Shown piece by piece: positions 46,968 to 58,559 of a stretch of DNA of 64,000 bases. The stretch is from Paracentrotus lividus (lineage: Eukaryota > Echinodermata > Echinoidea > Camarodonta > Echinidae). The notes beneath the pieces are model-generated. The model saw only the letters and a list, made by a program, of their open reading frames with translations, did no database searches and was not told the origin of the DNA. Every line of letters begins with the position of its first letter. Position 1 is the stretch's first letter. The stretch lies in NCBI GenBank assembly GCA_940671915.1, contig CALNVZ010003433.1, forward strand, positions 49,594,930 to 49,658,929. Direction: 5' to 3'. The position numbers were made by a program, and so were the translations under genes.

Positions 46968-49135
46968 AGGGCAATTCTATGAGATGGATGTCATGAGGTG
47001 AAAAATTTATTTTCATTTTGCAACTTTCTTTGTTCACCTATCCTATTTTGTTCTAGATACTTCTATGCATATGGAACGGCAATTTTTTTTCAAAAATATA
47101 CCTCCAGAATTGCAGATATTACAGTCAGAAGTCAACTTCCATTTTATTGAGAAATACTTAAAAATGTTTCATTTGAATCCATGGATAATAAAAGAGTGAA
47201 TAAGAAATTGATTGTGGATTTTTATAATGTATTGGGCATCAGTTCACAAGTTGCCAGTAAGAAAAATTGATCTACATTCCCATGAATTGTAGAAAGCGTA
47301 AGGCCCGGCCTGAGTAAACTAATGTAACGTGAGTAACGAAAATACGAAAAAGTTTGATTTCTTAATTTCCATTGCATTTAAAATCTGCCAGTGGAAATTT
47401 TCTTCATACTCCTCCTACCTAATATGAAAAATAGTGAAATACTTGGACAATGCGATTGTATTATAATGGACTGAGCGTGCAAAAATTGTAACGTGAGTAA
47501 CATGGTAACGTGAGTAACAAAAAATGTAACGTGAGTAACGACACAAAAATTAGGAATAACGAATATGTTTGGAGCCAAGGAGAGCAAATTATTTTCTGTT
47601 GGATTTAAGTAAATTGAGGGGTCATAAAAGTAGTGTGTTCCTATAAATGACCTTTCCTGACCTTGCTTAATGAGTCAATTAATAGACTCAAATAACATAC
47701 TCAAAGTAAAAATTCGCTTCTACCGGATGAGACCAGAATAGTTAACGGATGCTGAGAGGTGGGGATCCTATCTCTATCTGATCCATTCTGATTCACTGAC
47801 ATTCTCCCAATTCTACATGCAGCAGCCACAAAAAACCATTTGTGGACTGATTGCTTTTCGTCTCTTAACCTGCATCCAGACATCTGCTTAACAGACCCCT
47901 AATCCATTCACCCAGTCCCTTTCCACTGGGAGGTTGCAAAGAAAATTCCACTTGAATGTAAGCTGTGTGCCTTGGCTTTAAACACGTGGGATTGCTGCTG
48001 CCAATTTTAAGCTTGTTTTTAATTGTGATGCTGGTCTATCAGACCAAATGCATACGTTTTTTGTGCAGGGACTGTATCCAAGACTGCATTCCACTGTAAG
48101 CTACCAGTGTCCTTTGGTGTGAGGTCAAGCTGTAGTACACGATGGACGCTGGAATTAAGGTTTCCTCCACACCACTTTGGATATTATCAAACCCACCCAA
48201 AACACATGACAATTAAATAAACTACAATACAGTGTGTTACTCAAGTTATATTCACCTCATAGTAATATTCACAAGCACTGAATGAGACAAGAATTAGTTA
48301 ATGTACGTATTGTGTAAGTTCACACAACTGGTAGTCTTTTAGTTTTAAGGTAGTACATGTACCTGTTTGTACTTGGTACATGAAGGTCTGTTATAATAGC
48401 AGTTACAGTCTAACAAAGTAAGATGTTTCAAAATTTAAAGTAACTTAAGTTCCTGTGAAAGATAATGGAAGCGAATATTTCAATACACGGCATGAACTAC
48501 ATTATTAGTATCTTTTCATGTATTTGTTACTTGGATATTGAAAATTCTAATAAATATTATGCCATGTAAGTTGTTAAAATGGAAAAAGGTATGAAAGAAT
48601 GCCATTTTGTTATGTTTTAGGAACAAAATATCTATAAAGGTTAAATACATAAAAATATAAAGTTTCCAGCTATTCTCATGGTCAAAATATGTGGTATTGA
48701 TTATCAGCTAATATGTACGTGTAGAGTAACGTGTAACGTGAGTAACGTGTAACGTGAGTACGATGATTTTGGTATAGAGGACAGATATTTCCAATGCTCT
48801 TAAATTTATACCCCCTACATTTGGTGCCACAATATGAATTACGTAAATTATATACAGCATGTGTTTAAAAATACTGCCTAGTATATGAGGACATCTTTGT
48901 ATAAAGGCATGTTGTGCTTTTAAAGGCGTCCTAAAAAATGTAACGTGAGTAACGAAAGTTTTTCATCATTTTTCTGAACAGATAGTATGTAGGAATTCTA
49001 TTAAATTGCAAGATAGACCAAGGACTTGGCATCTAGTGTAGAACAGAAAGGCTGTCAACCTTTCAAAACAAAAATATGACACTTACAACATGCAAAGGCA
49101 CCTAAAAAGTGTAACGTGGTAACATGGAATTGCCC
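46968..49135. mobile_element. 2.17-kb DNA transposon with TAACGTGAGTAAC subterminal repeats
   Basis: The ends AGGGCAATTCTATG and CATGGAATTGCCCT form an imperfect 14-bp inverted repeat. The word GTAACGTGAGTAAC or variants recurs near 47,325, 47,491, 47,507, 47,526, 48,725, 48,737, 48,752, 48,940 and 49,112, clustered toward the two ends. It splits a direct repeat whose second copy (49,310-49,560) is uninterrupted. No transposase is recognisable, so it is non-autonomous. The minus frame at 47,378-47,587 merely translates the repeats (THVT motifs). Confidence 0.75.
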
Positions 49136-49560
49136 TAAACATTAACAGTTTAATTGGAATATCATTCATTTATGAGTAAAAATGGATCAAATCTGAACTT
49201 AAGGATACCTAATTAAGCTAATTAAGCTAATTAATTAATTTATCTTAATGAGTAAGATGGTGGTTTAAATTGAAAATGGTGTCAAACTTTAAATATGCTA
49301 TATGGGTAAATTGGGTATTAGTTTGAAGGGAATTAATCTGAAAGGGTAAAGAAAATACCTGTGGTCAATTTATTATGAGTAATTAACGATTAAGTAACTC
49401 CAAGTACCCATTTTTGTACAGCAGGATGACGGAGGGGAACATAAATTTCTATTTCTTCAGTTAACAAATGAGTTATAAATATCATTGAACATAACATGAA
49501 ACAGTTTGATTGGATTGTAATTTATGAGATAAATAGTGGTTCAAATTTACACTCATTAAT
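49136..49560 (+). repeat. Direct repeat copy 1 right part and copy 2
   Basis: AACATTAACAGTTTAATTGG just right of the transposon resumes copy 1; the full uninterrupted order (AAGGGAATTAATCTG, GAGTAATTAACGATTAAG, ACATAAATTTCTATTTC, AACAGTTTGATTGGA) appears at 49,318-49,520 as copy 2. Confidence 0.7.
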
Positions 49561-49920
49561 AGTTACTTAATTAAGCTAATTAATGGTATAACCTCATATA
49601 TGTGTAACTCTCAGTGATACACATGTCGTGTGTTATGAACTCGCCACCCAAATAGGGTGGTGCTGTTACGCTTTTTGCTATTTCAGCATTAATTTGTCAA
49701 TATTTTCCAAAGTAAGAAAGTTTATGTAGCAATATTGATCTCATTTTGAAGCTATGTTATTGTTCTAGCTCCCGTGAAGTTTCATTGTTCTAGGTAACAT
49801 TCTGGTGGAGTTACAATGGTTTAAGTTTGGGACAGTAGGGGTGGTGCTGGAAGCGGCGCCGCCTGTACAAAGTCAATAGGAAATTTTACATTTTGTGGTT
49901 GATTTGGGGAAACTTGAATT
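49561..49920. other. Intergenic sequence, no gene seen
   Basis: Nothing supportable was seen. Confidence 0.45.
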
Positions 49921-50690
49921 TCTCTACCAAATTTTGGCTTATGACTGTGAATGTGGTAACAAACTGTAGCTTATGAACTGCTTTATACCATGAAAGCACT
50001 GAACAATAGGTTTGACGTTACAATAGTACCCAGGAAGACTCAACAATCGTTATTTGACCTAAAAGGCAATGCCTCCTGTACAAAGTCATTATGAATTAGA
50101 GATATTGTAGTAACATTGGGAAAACTGCAATATCTCTGCCAAATTTAGCCTATGATTGTGAATTAGCATCGAATTGAAGCTTTTAAACTGCTTTATACTA
50201 TCCTATCACTTTAACAATATGTTTGATGGTGCAACAGTACTTGGCAGGACCCAACCCCTCATGAATTTGAAAAAAGCTACATTTTCAGGGCTAAATTTCA
50301 GATCGTTATATTTTTCATTCTAAATTGTAAACCATACTGAACTATACCTTGTTTGAAAGGTCTTATTATTCTCTACCAGAATATAATAATATTATTAATA
50401 ATTGGGTGAGTATAGATGACTTGACGATAAAAACAATGAAAGATAGAAAAAATCTAAATATCCTGAATTTTTTCCCAATAACTTTTTTATCTTGCACCTG
50501 GTTTAATTTTTCAATGCAGATTTAGATTCTCTTGAGGAATTTACTTTCAGAAAATGTATAGTTTTGTATATTAGGGTGTTATACTTTTTGAGATACAGGT
50601 CTTTGAAGTGAAAAAGTGCCATTTGTAGTGGAATTTGCATGTAACACGAAAGGCGGCGAACTTATAACACACAGCCATATACCTGTTCAC
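49921..50690 (+). repeat. Dispersed repeat, copy 2
   Basis: Direct-orientation counterpart of 1-775. The similarity starts at or before TCTCTACCAAATTTTGGC and ends near ACTTATAACACAC, beyond which the flanks are unrelated. Confidence 0.85.
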
Positions 50691-51173
50691 ATGTCTTTGA
50701 ACCAAGAAAAGTTGAATCCCTCGCTTTAAGCCAGATCGTATCATTTGTATCAACAATAAGAACTGTAAATATATTTTTATTGAAGTTTTAAGTGTTTACA
50801 AGTAATTTGTGAAATTCAAAAGGTTGTAAGGCAAGACTGAGTTATTTTGGGGGGTAAATAAACATATTAAACACATATTTCCCCAAATTTTTCCGATCTG
50901 AAATTTTTCGCTGGAAAGATGATCGCCGCAAAATTATTTGACCACAACTAGCCCCTAACAAGTTAATATTGTTGGAAGGTCTGACTTTGAAGAGTTCAAA
51001 TATGCTGTTATTTTCTGTAGGGTCCTTAGTTTTTTCTCTGCCAAGATTTTTCTGGAAGTACTTTTTCCCACCTTTTTTTCTCATAATTTTGATCTGTAAT
51101 TTCTTATGACTTAACCCTATCCCTTTTCAGAATGATTTTTTGAATTCTTCGGACAATTCTCTTTCAGAATATA

Positions 51174-52075
51174 CAGTGTGTCCCACAAATAATGCTAATG
51201 GCACTTTAGATGGGTATAATATTAAAATGAAAATATTATATTAATTCTATCTCTACACCCTTAAACTACAATTCATTTTCTGCAACTGGATGAAATTTTA
51301 TGTGATATGGTCCAATAATGACAAAGATATGAGCATTTTTTCATCACACATCACGAAACCTCTCCATCCAAGTTTTGTATTAAGTAGTACCGGGTATATC
51401 GAATAAAAGAAAACCAAGTTTGATCATTAATATTTTGAAATATATTTCAGTAGTGATTATGAAAGTTATATCACTGTAAAGTGCAACTCATTACCATTCT
51501 AATGATATGTCCCTTAGCTCACCAATATCACGCATCGCTGAACCCCATTGTTCTGAAAAAGTCTTGCAAAATTGAGTGTTCACTTTCATGCTCCCTGAGA
51601 TGCGTTATTCAAAGGTGCCTATATAAAAGGAAACCCAAATTTGATCATCAATGAGCGTGAAAGTGAACCACTCACAATTTTGCAAGACATATTTAAAACA
51701 GTGGGATTCAGTGATACTTAATATTGGTGAGCTGAGAGAGGTATCATTAAAATGGTAATGAGTTGCACTTTACAGTCATATAAATGTCATAATTACTACT
51801 GAAATATTTTTCAAAATATTAATGATCAAACTTGGGTTTGTTTTATTCGATATACCCGGTACTACTCAATATAAACTTGGATGGAGAGGTTTCCTGATGT
51901 GTAATGTCAAATTGCTCATATCTTTGTGATTCTTGGACCATATCACATAAAAATTTCATCCAGTTGTAGAAAACGATTGGTAGTTAACGGGTTTAAAGAT
52001 ATAAACAATATCATCTTGTAATTTTAATATTATATCCATATAAAGTGCCATTAGCATTTTTTGTGGGACACACTG
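51174..52075. mobile_element. mariner-type fold-back MITE (902 bp, element B)
   Basis: Starts CAGTGTGTCCCACAAATAAT and ends with its near-complement ATTTTTTGTGGGACACACTG, flanked by TA (51,172-51,173; 52,076-52,077). The whole element is a palindrome of two ~430-bp arms centred near 51,625 (for example TACCGGGTATATCGAATAA near 51,389 against TATTCGATATACCCGGTA near 51,843). The inverted partner of its target, at 58,245-58,260, lacks the insertion. No coding sequence. Confidence 0.92.
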
Positions 52076-52199
52076 TATATACTTTTATGGGTATTGGGTG
52101 TCAAATAAGAATAATACTCTATTAAATAAAAACGGTTCGATTTCTTTGAAAACATATCATGTAACAGAAGAGGGCCCACCTCAAAACGCATGGCCATAA

Positions 52200-52380
52200 T
52201 TATAGATATAGAGAGATCAAAGGTTATTCGTTCTTTATGGATTCGGATAAAACAATAAATAAATGGGATACTGATGTTTAAATGGTTAGAGATCAATGAT
52301 TATTTGTTCTTTTGTGGATTCGGATAAAACAAGAAATATACGGGATCATGATGTTCATAATTATAGTTAAAGCCAAATTA
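52200..52380. repeat. ~80-bp tandem array, first block
   Basis: Two copies of a unit with TTCTTTATGGATTCGGATAA, AACAAGAAATATACGGGATC and ATGATGTTTATA..AGTTAAAGAGAGATCAATGATTATT parts. The array resumes at 54,550. Confidence 0.8.
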
Positions 52381-52516
52381 TAGTTGTAGTACTTAGAGAC
52401 CATTGAATTAAAAAAAAAACTTGCTCAACTTGTCCTTATAGTGTTCCAATGACATATCAATATATGGCCAGGATATAATCATGTTCCATACATCTATTTT
52501 CATGATATGTAATATA

Positions 52517-54194
52517 CACAACAAAAAAAGTAAGTTCCCCCTAATCAAAATAATGTAACTTTTGAACGGGATTGTTTTGAGCAAAATAATTGGGAGGGGG
52601 GTTTTCTACACTTATTGAGTACCTTCTGTGAAAAAATGACATGCATGAGTGATCAACGTTTAAAGCAAAAATGGACATTTTCAAAAGTCACCAGGGTCAT
52701 TTTTTGGTCTGTCAAAATAACAATTTTCTAAAATTTTCTTTTTACCTTGTGTTCAATTGTTTGGGTGGTTTCATCATCCAAAATTTGACCATCCAACACC
52801 AATCTCGATACATTGCACTATTTTTCATGGATGAGTGAGCACAATTTTAAGAATTATGTTTAGAACTCTAAAAATGGTAAAATCTAACAATTTTATTTAA
52901 AGAATTGCCATCAGATATTATCATCAACGCGATCGACACATTTTGTGAGAACATGAGCACTATTCGTCGTGTCATGGACGAGCGAGCACACTTTAAAGGT
53001 GAGTTTTGTGACTTTTGCGTTAAAAATTTGCCTCTAATGTGTGTTTATTCATGCATTACGCTACGGTTTTATCTCATATTCGCACATAAGTTAGTCGATG
53101 AGTGTATAATCATAAATGCCAAATTTTATTGCTCAACACCTTTTTGTTAAAAAGTTCCAGGATGTTGATTCAGGGGTTTTTTTCCCCCTCGAAATTGTAC
53201 ACAATGTCAATGGAGAGAAAATCAAAATGTCAACAAAATTGACATTCGGCTTAATTTCATTGATAATTTTTGTTAATTCTACTGAGAGTTTTTTCATGAA
53301 ACTCGGCACACAACTTCATGGTGGTACTAACTAACAGGAACAAACGCTAAATTGAGAATCTGATAAGGAACGGGGTAGGGCTAAAGCTCTGAAATTTCTT
53401 CTTATTTCCATATTTTTTTAATATCTTCTGCTCACTGAGGCATAAAACACAGAAATTTTCGTGAAATTCAAATCGAATGAACTATTCAAGAAGGTCTGTG
53501 ACAATTATCAAAAGTAAGCAATTGAATTTTAGTCCACAAACGACAAAATGGCTTTTCACGTATCACATGTTCATTGAAGCGTGAATTTTTGATAAAATGC
53601 CATAACATGATTTGAAAAAAATTATTTGACATACATATAACAAAACATTGTTGATAAAATGATTTTCATCTCACAAAAGGGAAAAATACTTTCCTAACAA
53701 ATTTAAAAATATTCTGTTTTGTTTTTATTAAGTGTTCATTCAACCGTGAATTGATTGATATTGTTTAAAACACTCTTCCTGGTTGCAAATTCCATCATAA
53801 TAAATAATTTTTCAAAGTAAAAATGTGTAAAAAATGCAGTTTTTGAAAATTTTACCTCATGCTCATCCAACCGTGAAATTTAATCCAAAAGTCATTTGAT
53901 GTGTTAGAAATTAAGTACAACAAGCCCTCTGAACATATCTTTTGTTGAGAAGTTTGAATTTGTTCCGATATTATTGAATTAAAGTTATGAGACTAACCTT
54001 GTGACTTTTGAAAAGTGACATTTTTGCATTTTGACTGTGCTCATTGAAGCATGACTTAACGAATTTCAGTAATATTCACTAAAATGGAATCTGATAAAAT
54101 TACCTACAAGCACATGTACTAAAATTCGTAAAATTCCTCTTGGTTAAAAAGTTATACCACTTTGATTAAGGGGGGACTTACTTTTTTTGTTGTG
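52517..54194. mobile_element. 1.68-kb TIR element (element C)
   Basis: The left terminus CACAACAAAAAAAGTAAGTT and right terminus ACTTACTTTTTTTGTTGTG are inverted repeats, extended by CCCCCTAATCAAA / TTTGATTAAGGGGG, and TA lies outside both (52,515-52,516; 54,195-54,196). It interrupts the ~80-bp array. Inner arms are loosely inverted, with repeated phrases around CTCATTGAAGC, TTCATTCAACCGTGAA and GAGTGAGCAC. Related phrases occur at 43,760-44,230. The frames at 52,905-53,334 have no transposase motif I can recognise, so it is probably non-autonomous. Confidence 0.82.
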
Positions 54195-54549
54195 TATAGT
54201 TTGCATAAACATGGGGAGATTTTCATAAAAATGAGGCCATACTTCCTTCACTCACACCCCAGAGCTCTGGGCATGACATCCAGCAGCTGATTGGTATAGC
54301 TTGAGTGAATTCTGTGTGTATCAGTCTGTGTATGGAATAGCATGTACTTTGCACATAAACCGCTGCATGTTGCCATTGTGCCTGCGAGATCCTATCGATT
54401 GTGGCCCGTCAATAGGAATATTTACACAGTTTTGGGATTAGATCGGATTTTATAACAAATTCTTTTGTGCACAGGGGTTAATTGAGGTATTCATTCGTAT
54501 TATTCTGCTATGGAAGTAAAACAAGAAATCTGTTCTCCCAAAACTATAG

Positions 54550-55150
54550 ACGAGCTTTAAAGAGATAACAATCAATGATATTTGTTCTTTATGGATTCGG
54601 ATAAAACAAGAAATATACAAGATAATGATGTTTATAGTTAAAGAGAAATCAACGAATATTCATTCTTTATGGATTCGGATATCTAAAAAAAGAAATATAA
54701 GGGATAAGGATGTCTATATAATTACAAAGAGATCAATTATTATTTTTTCTTTATGGAATTGGATAAAACAAGAAATATATCGGATACTGATGTTTATATA
54801 GTTAAAGAGAGAAAGAGAGATCAATGATTATTCGTTCTTTATAGATTCGGATAAAACAAGAAATATACGGGATCATGACGTTCCCTATCATGATGGTCAT
54901 GATGATAGTAAAGAGATAACTTTTTAACAATGATATTTGTTCGTCATGGAATTCTATAAAACAAGAAATATAGGGCCTACGGGATACTGATGTTTATATG
55001 GTTAAAGATTGCTCGACGATTATTCGTTCTTTATGGATTCGGATAAAACAAGAAATATATGGGATCATGATGTTCATATATAGTTAAAGAGAGATCAATG
55101 ATTATTCGTTCTTTATGGATTCGGATTTAAAAAAAAAATATACGGGATAA
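54550..55150. repeat. ~80-bp tandem array, second block
   Basis: About seven to eight copies of the same unit as 52,200-52,380, with TTCTTTATGGATTCGGATAA near 54,584, 54,664, 54,746 (variant), 54,836, 54,934 (variant), 55,027 and 55,108. Inverted copies of the unit lie at 56,655-56,897, so the array is itself part of the palindrome of element A. Confidence 0.85.
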
Positions 55151-55199
55151 TGATGTTTTACCGTAGTTACAGAAATAACAATCTTAATATCAAAATAAT

Positions 55200-55445
55200 A
55201 ATACCCAAGATAATATACCATCTTTATAATAATAATAATAATGACAATATTTATAAAGCGCAACATATCCATCTCAAGAGATGCTCAAGACGCATACAGA
55301 TACAGGGCATAAATTTCACTGAGGCCATCGATGGCTATGCCGTGGATGCCTATGTCCCTGGACGTGGTGCCCAAGGGGAAAACAGAAAAGGCCAAACTGG
55401 CCTTGCCTTTTTTCAAGCTGGCCTTAATGCCCTCTCATGAAATTT
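55200..55445. repeat. AAT microsatellite and associated short repeat
   Basis: AAT units at about 55,223-55,242 are followed by ATATTTATAAAGCGCAACAT and CATCTCAAGAGATGCTCAAG. It resembles the repeat at 46,584-46,660. The 96-residue frame spanning it is not a gene I recognise. Confidence 0.55.
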
Positions 55446-55993
55446 ATTGCCCTTTCCTGAAGGACTGACTCTAATAGGCTACCAAAAAGGGAAATAAATA
55501 TGTCACTATTTTGTCACATTAAAGTCTCAAATCTGTCAGTATGTAAATAGAATGTGGTTTTTACATGATATAGACAGGCCAAACAGAATTTTCATCTGCA
55601 AATCCCTTTGGAAAGGAATTGTCTGTTTCCCCATACAGAAAAAAGCAATATTTTAAACAGAAAATCATCACCTGCCGACCTGGCTGGTGCATCTTTGGAC
55701 TTCTTCTTTTTCCCCCTAAATTTTGTAATTTTAAGTCTGTTGTCAGTCATGATTGCTTTATATAATGTAGATCTATTGTTTCATTTTTGTTGCATGGAAA
55801 TAAATAAAATTAAAAATGGTTAAATAAATTTTAGGGGGAAAAAGTGGCGTTTGATGCCCTTTATAATGAAAAAATTGGCCTTTGATGCCCTTTTATGAAA
55901 AAAAAATTGCCTGGATGCCCTTTGAAGTGGACAAAGTGCCCTAAATTTTGGAGAAAAAATGGTCTACCCTAAAAGTAACGGAATTTAAGGCCT
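55446..55993. other. Interior of element A, no gene seen
   Basis: The words TTGATGCCCTTT and TGGATGCCCTTTGA recur near 55,848-55,925, hinting at a short degraded repeat (GCCCTTT..GAAAAAATTGGCC). No coding function is supported. Confidence 0.4.
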
Positions 55994-56651
55994 CAGAGCG
56001 TCCCAAAAAGAACTGTACACACTTAACAAGGCTACCAATTTAAAAATATATCATCTTGGGGGAAAAGTTTAGATGTATATAAAGGTCATATCCTCAACTA
56101 TCATTATGACACAAAAAATTTAGAAAATAACGCATTCTTCAGTGAGCAATTTCCACTTATGAAGGACACAAAAAACAGCCTGCACAGGAATTCGCTATTC
56201 ATTATCCCTTGAGTATGGCGTGCCAAGAAGGATTCAAGTAATAATGGAATAAATCGGCTAACAAAGACAAAAATAACTGAAGCAGAGCAAAAACCAATGA
56301 TATGAAAACACAAATGGTGAAAACTACATTTTGCATAATATTTATTGTTTTTTTCTGACTTTTGCTTCATCTTTTACTATGTTGAGCTTGATTCATTCCA
56401 TTATTTCTTTAAATCCTTCTGGCACGCCATACACAGTTGGTAAATGAATAAATTCCTGCGCAGGCTATTTTTTTAGTCCTTCATAAATGTGGCATTGCTC
56501 ACTGAAGAATGCGTTATTTTCAGAATTGTTTGTGTCATAATGATAGTTGAGGATATGAGCTATTATACATCTAAACCCTTTCCCCAAGAATGAATATATT
56601 TTTAATTTGGTAGCCTTGTCAAAAGTGTATAGTTCTTTTTGGGACGCACTG
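55994..56651. mobile_element. mariner-type fold-back MITE (658 bp, element G)
   Basis: The left CAGAGCGTCCCAAAAAGAAC and right GTTCTTTTTGGGACGCACTG ends are inverted, resembling element B's CAGTGTGTCCCA terminus. Arms continue inward (CATTATGACACAAA near 56,102 with its complement near 56,530; AACGCATTCTTCAGTGAGCA near 56,130 with the complement near 56,494). TA follows the right end; the left flank is CT, so the target duplication is eroded or the end is one step off. Confidence 0.85.
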
Positions 56652-56654
56652 TAT

Positions 56655-56897
56655 AAACATCAGTATCCCATATATTTCTTGTTTTATCCCATTCCATAAA
56701 GAACGGATTAGCATTGATCTCACTTCAACTATATAAACATGATCATTTTCCCATCTTTTTCTTGTTTTATCCGAATCGATAAAGAACGAACATCATTGAT
56801 CTCTCTTTAACTACATTTAAACAAACATCATATCCCGTAATATAAATTTCTGTTTATCCGAATCCATAAAGAACGAATAATCGTCATCTCTCTTTAA
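56655..56897. repeat. ~80-bp tandem array, inverted block
   Basis: Three units in inverted orientation relative to 54,550-55,150 (TTGTTTTATCC.AATC.ATAAAGAACG, GATCTCTCTTTAACTA). This completes the right side of the array palindrome. Confidence 0.8.
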
Positions 56898-56900
56898 CTA

Positions 56901-58133
56901 CACTGCCCTCCAAAAGTTTGGTTACACCTGATGTCAGCTATGTTTTAAATCATTTTAAGGTATTCATGTCCAGTATTTCATTCCAAATGATATTTAAGTA
57001 CAAAAAATACATTATGCAACCAGATAACTTCACAATCATCACGCCAAGTCTCCTTGGAATTTAGAAATTAGTTCAAAATGTGCAAAAAGTGCAAAAACGT
57101 GGTTTTGCACTAACTTAAAATATTGAAAAAAGAAAATTTTGTATGGATGTTGAGGACATGTAAAATATAACCCTGTATTGTTTGTTTGTATTTTGAAACC
57201 ATACTTTTATCAATATTATCATTTATGCAAATTAAGGGTCTATTTTATCAATATTTTGTTTAAAATGTTTTGTAAATAGTTCTGAGTACAATAATCAACA
57301 ACATTATGATTTAAAAATTGGAGTTCTCGTGAATTCCTTAGTATTATTGTTTTAATACTTTCTATTCTCTTCGATTTTTTGTTTTAATGTATTTCTTAAA
57401 GTTTTGTGTCTTTTGTTTTAGAAATGTGCCTTGATTGATTTCAAAATATCCAAGATGATGTTTAAAGCCTTTTAGATGCATTAAGAGTGTTGTATAAGCA
57501 ATTGAGGGGAAAGGTGCATTCAGAACACAAAATGGGCAATAATTAAATTTTCGATATTTTAAACTTTCGTTATTACACGTCATGACAATGGGTCATTACT
57601 TAATAACTCTTTATATAAAGAACTTAATTATACCTATTTTGACTGTGGGAGGGGTCTTAGTCAATTTAACCAATTATAAAACATCCATGACTGCTGTGAA
57701 CAACTCTGCCAATCCCAAATATGCATTTTGCTATTTTTTCCTTTAAAGTGTAGTGCAACTATTGTTTAAAACAAACTCACACTATAATATTAGGTGATAC
57801 AATATTGCATTATTTCTTGCTGTCAGAGCTAAATAGAATGTAAGATAGCATTTTGTTTTCATTTTCTGAAACATAAAAGAGCCAAAATATCAAGAAATAC
57901 CTTAAAACAAAAACAATTGAAGACAATAGAAAGTAATAAAACAAAAGAATACCAATGAATTCATGAGAAAAACCAATTTTTTTCATCATAATGTTGATGA
58001 CTATTACAACAGTAACTTTTAACAAAAAATTGGACTTCATACCAATTAAAAAAAAAAAATATTGATAAATTTGTAAAAATAGACCCTTAATTGCATAAAT
58101 AATAATAATTAATAAAGTTTTGTCACAAAATAC
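56901..58133. mobile_element. Tc1-like element, left-end copy, right end missing
   Basis: Starts after TA with CACTGCCCTCCAAAAG, identical to the nested element at 34,264, and is collinear with 33,030-33,720 and then 35,998-36,330 of the outer Tc1-like copy. It lacks the sequence between those two parts and ends without the expected right terminus at about 58,133, where element A resumes. No transposase. Confidence 0.75.
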
Positions 58134-58425
58134 AAGGCCATGCGTTTTGAGAGTGGGCCCCTTCTGTTACATGATATGTTTCAAAGAAATTGTACCTTTT
58201 TATTTAATAGAGTATTATTCTTATAATTGACACCCTATACCCATAAAGTATACATATTCTGAAAGAGAATTGTCTGAAGAATTCAAAAAATCATTCTGAA
58301 AAGGGATATAGTAGAGGACCACCGTGTAGACCCCGTGGATGTTTTTTGGGAACAAAGGTTTGAAATGGTTTTGAGTTGCTTAGAGGTCACTAATCAAAAT
58401 TAGCTTGGCTAGTCCCCTGCTAACA

Positions 58426-58443
58426 CCCCCCCCCCCCCCCCCC
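58426..58443 (+). repeat. C18 homopolymer
   Basis: Eighteen consecutive C residues in the left arm of element E; the right arm has no matching G-run, so it expanded after the palindrome formed. Confidence 0.95.
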
Positions 58444-58559
58444 GCAACTCTCGTAGGGTCAAAATACGGTCAAATTGGGGCCGACAGGGGGTCAAATTTT
58501 TAAAATGCTGAAATAACATCAAAAGACAGCAAATTGTCCGTCTCATTCAGCTGAACAAA

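Noticed and set aside
47378..47587. 69-aa minus-strand frame with THVT repeats
   Set aside because: It only translates the TAACGTGAGTAAC words of the transposon.
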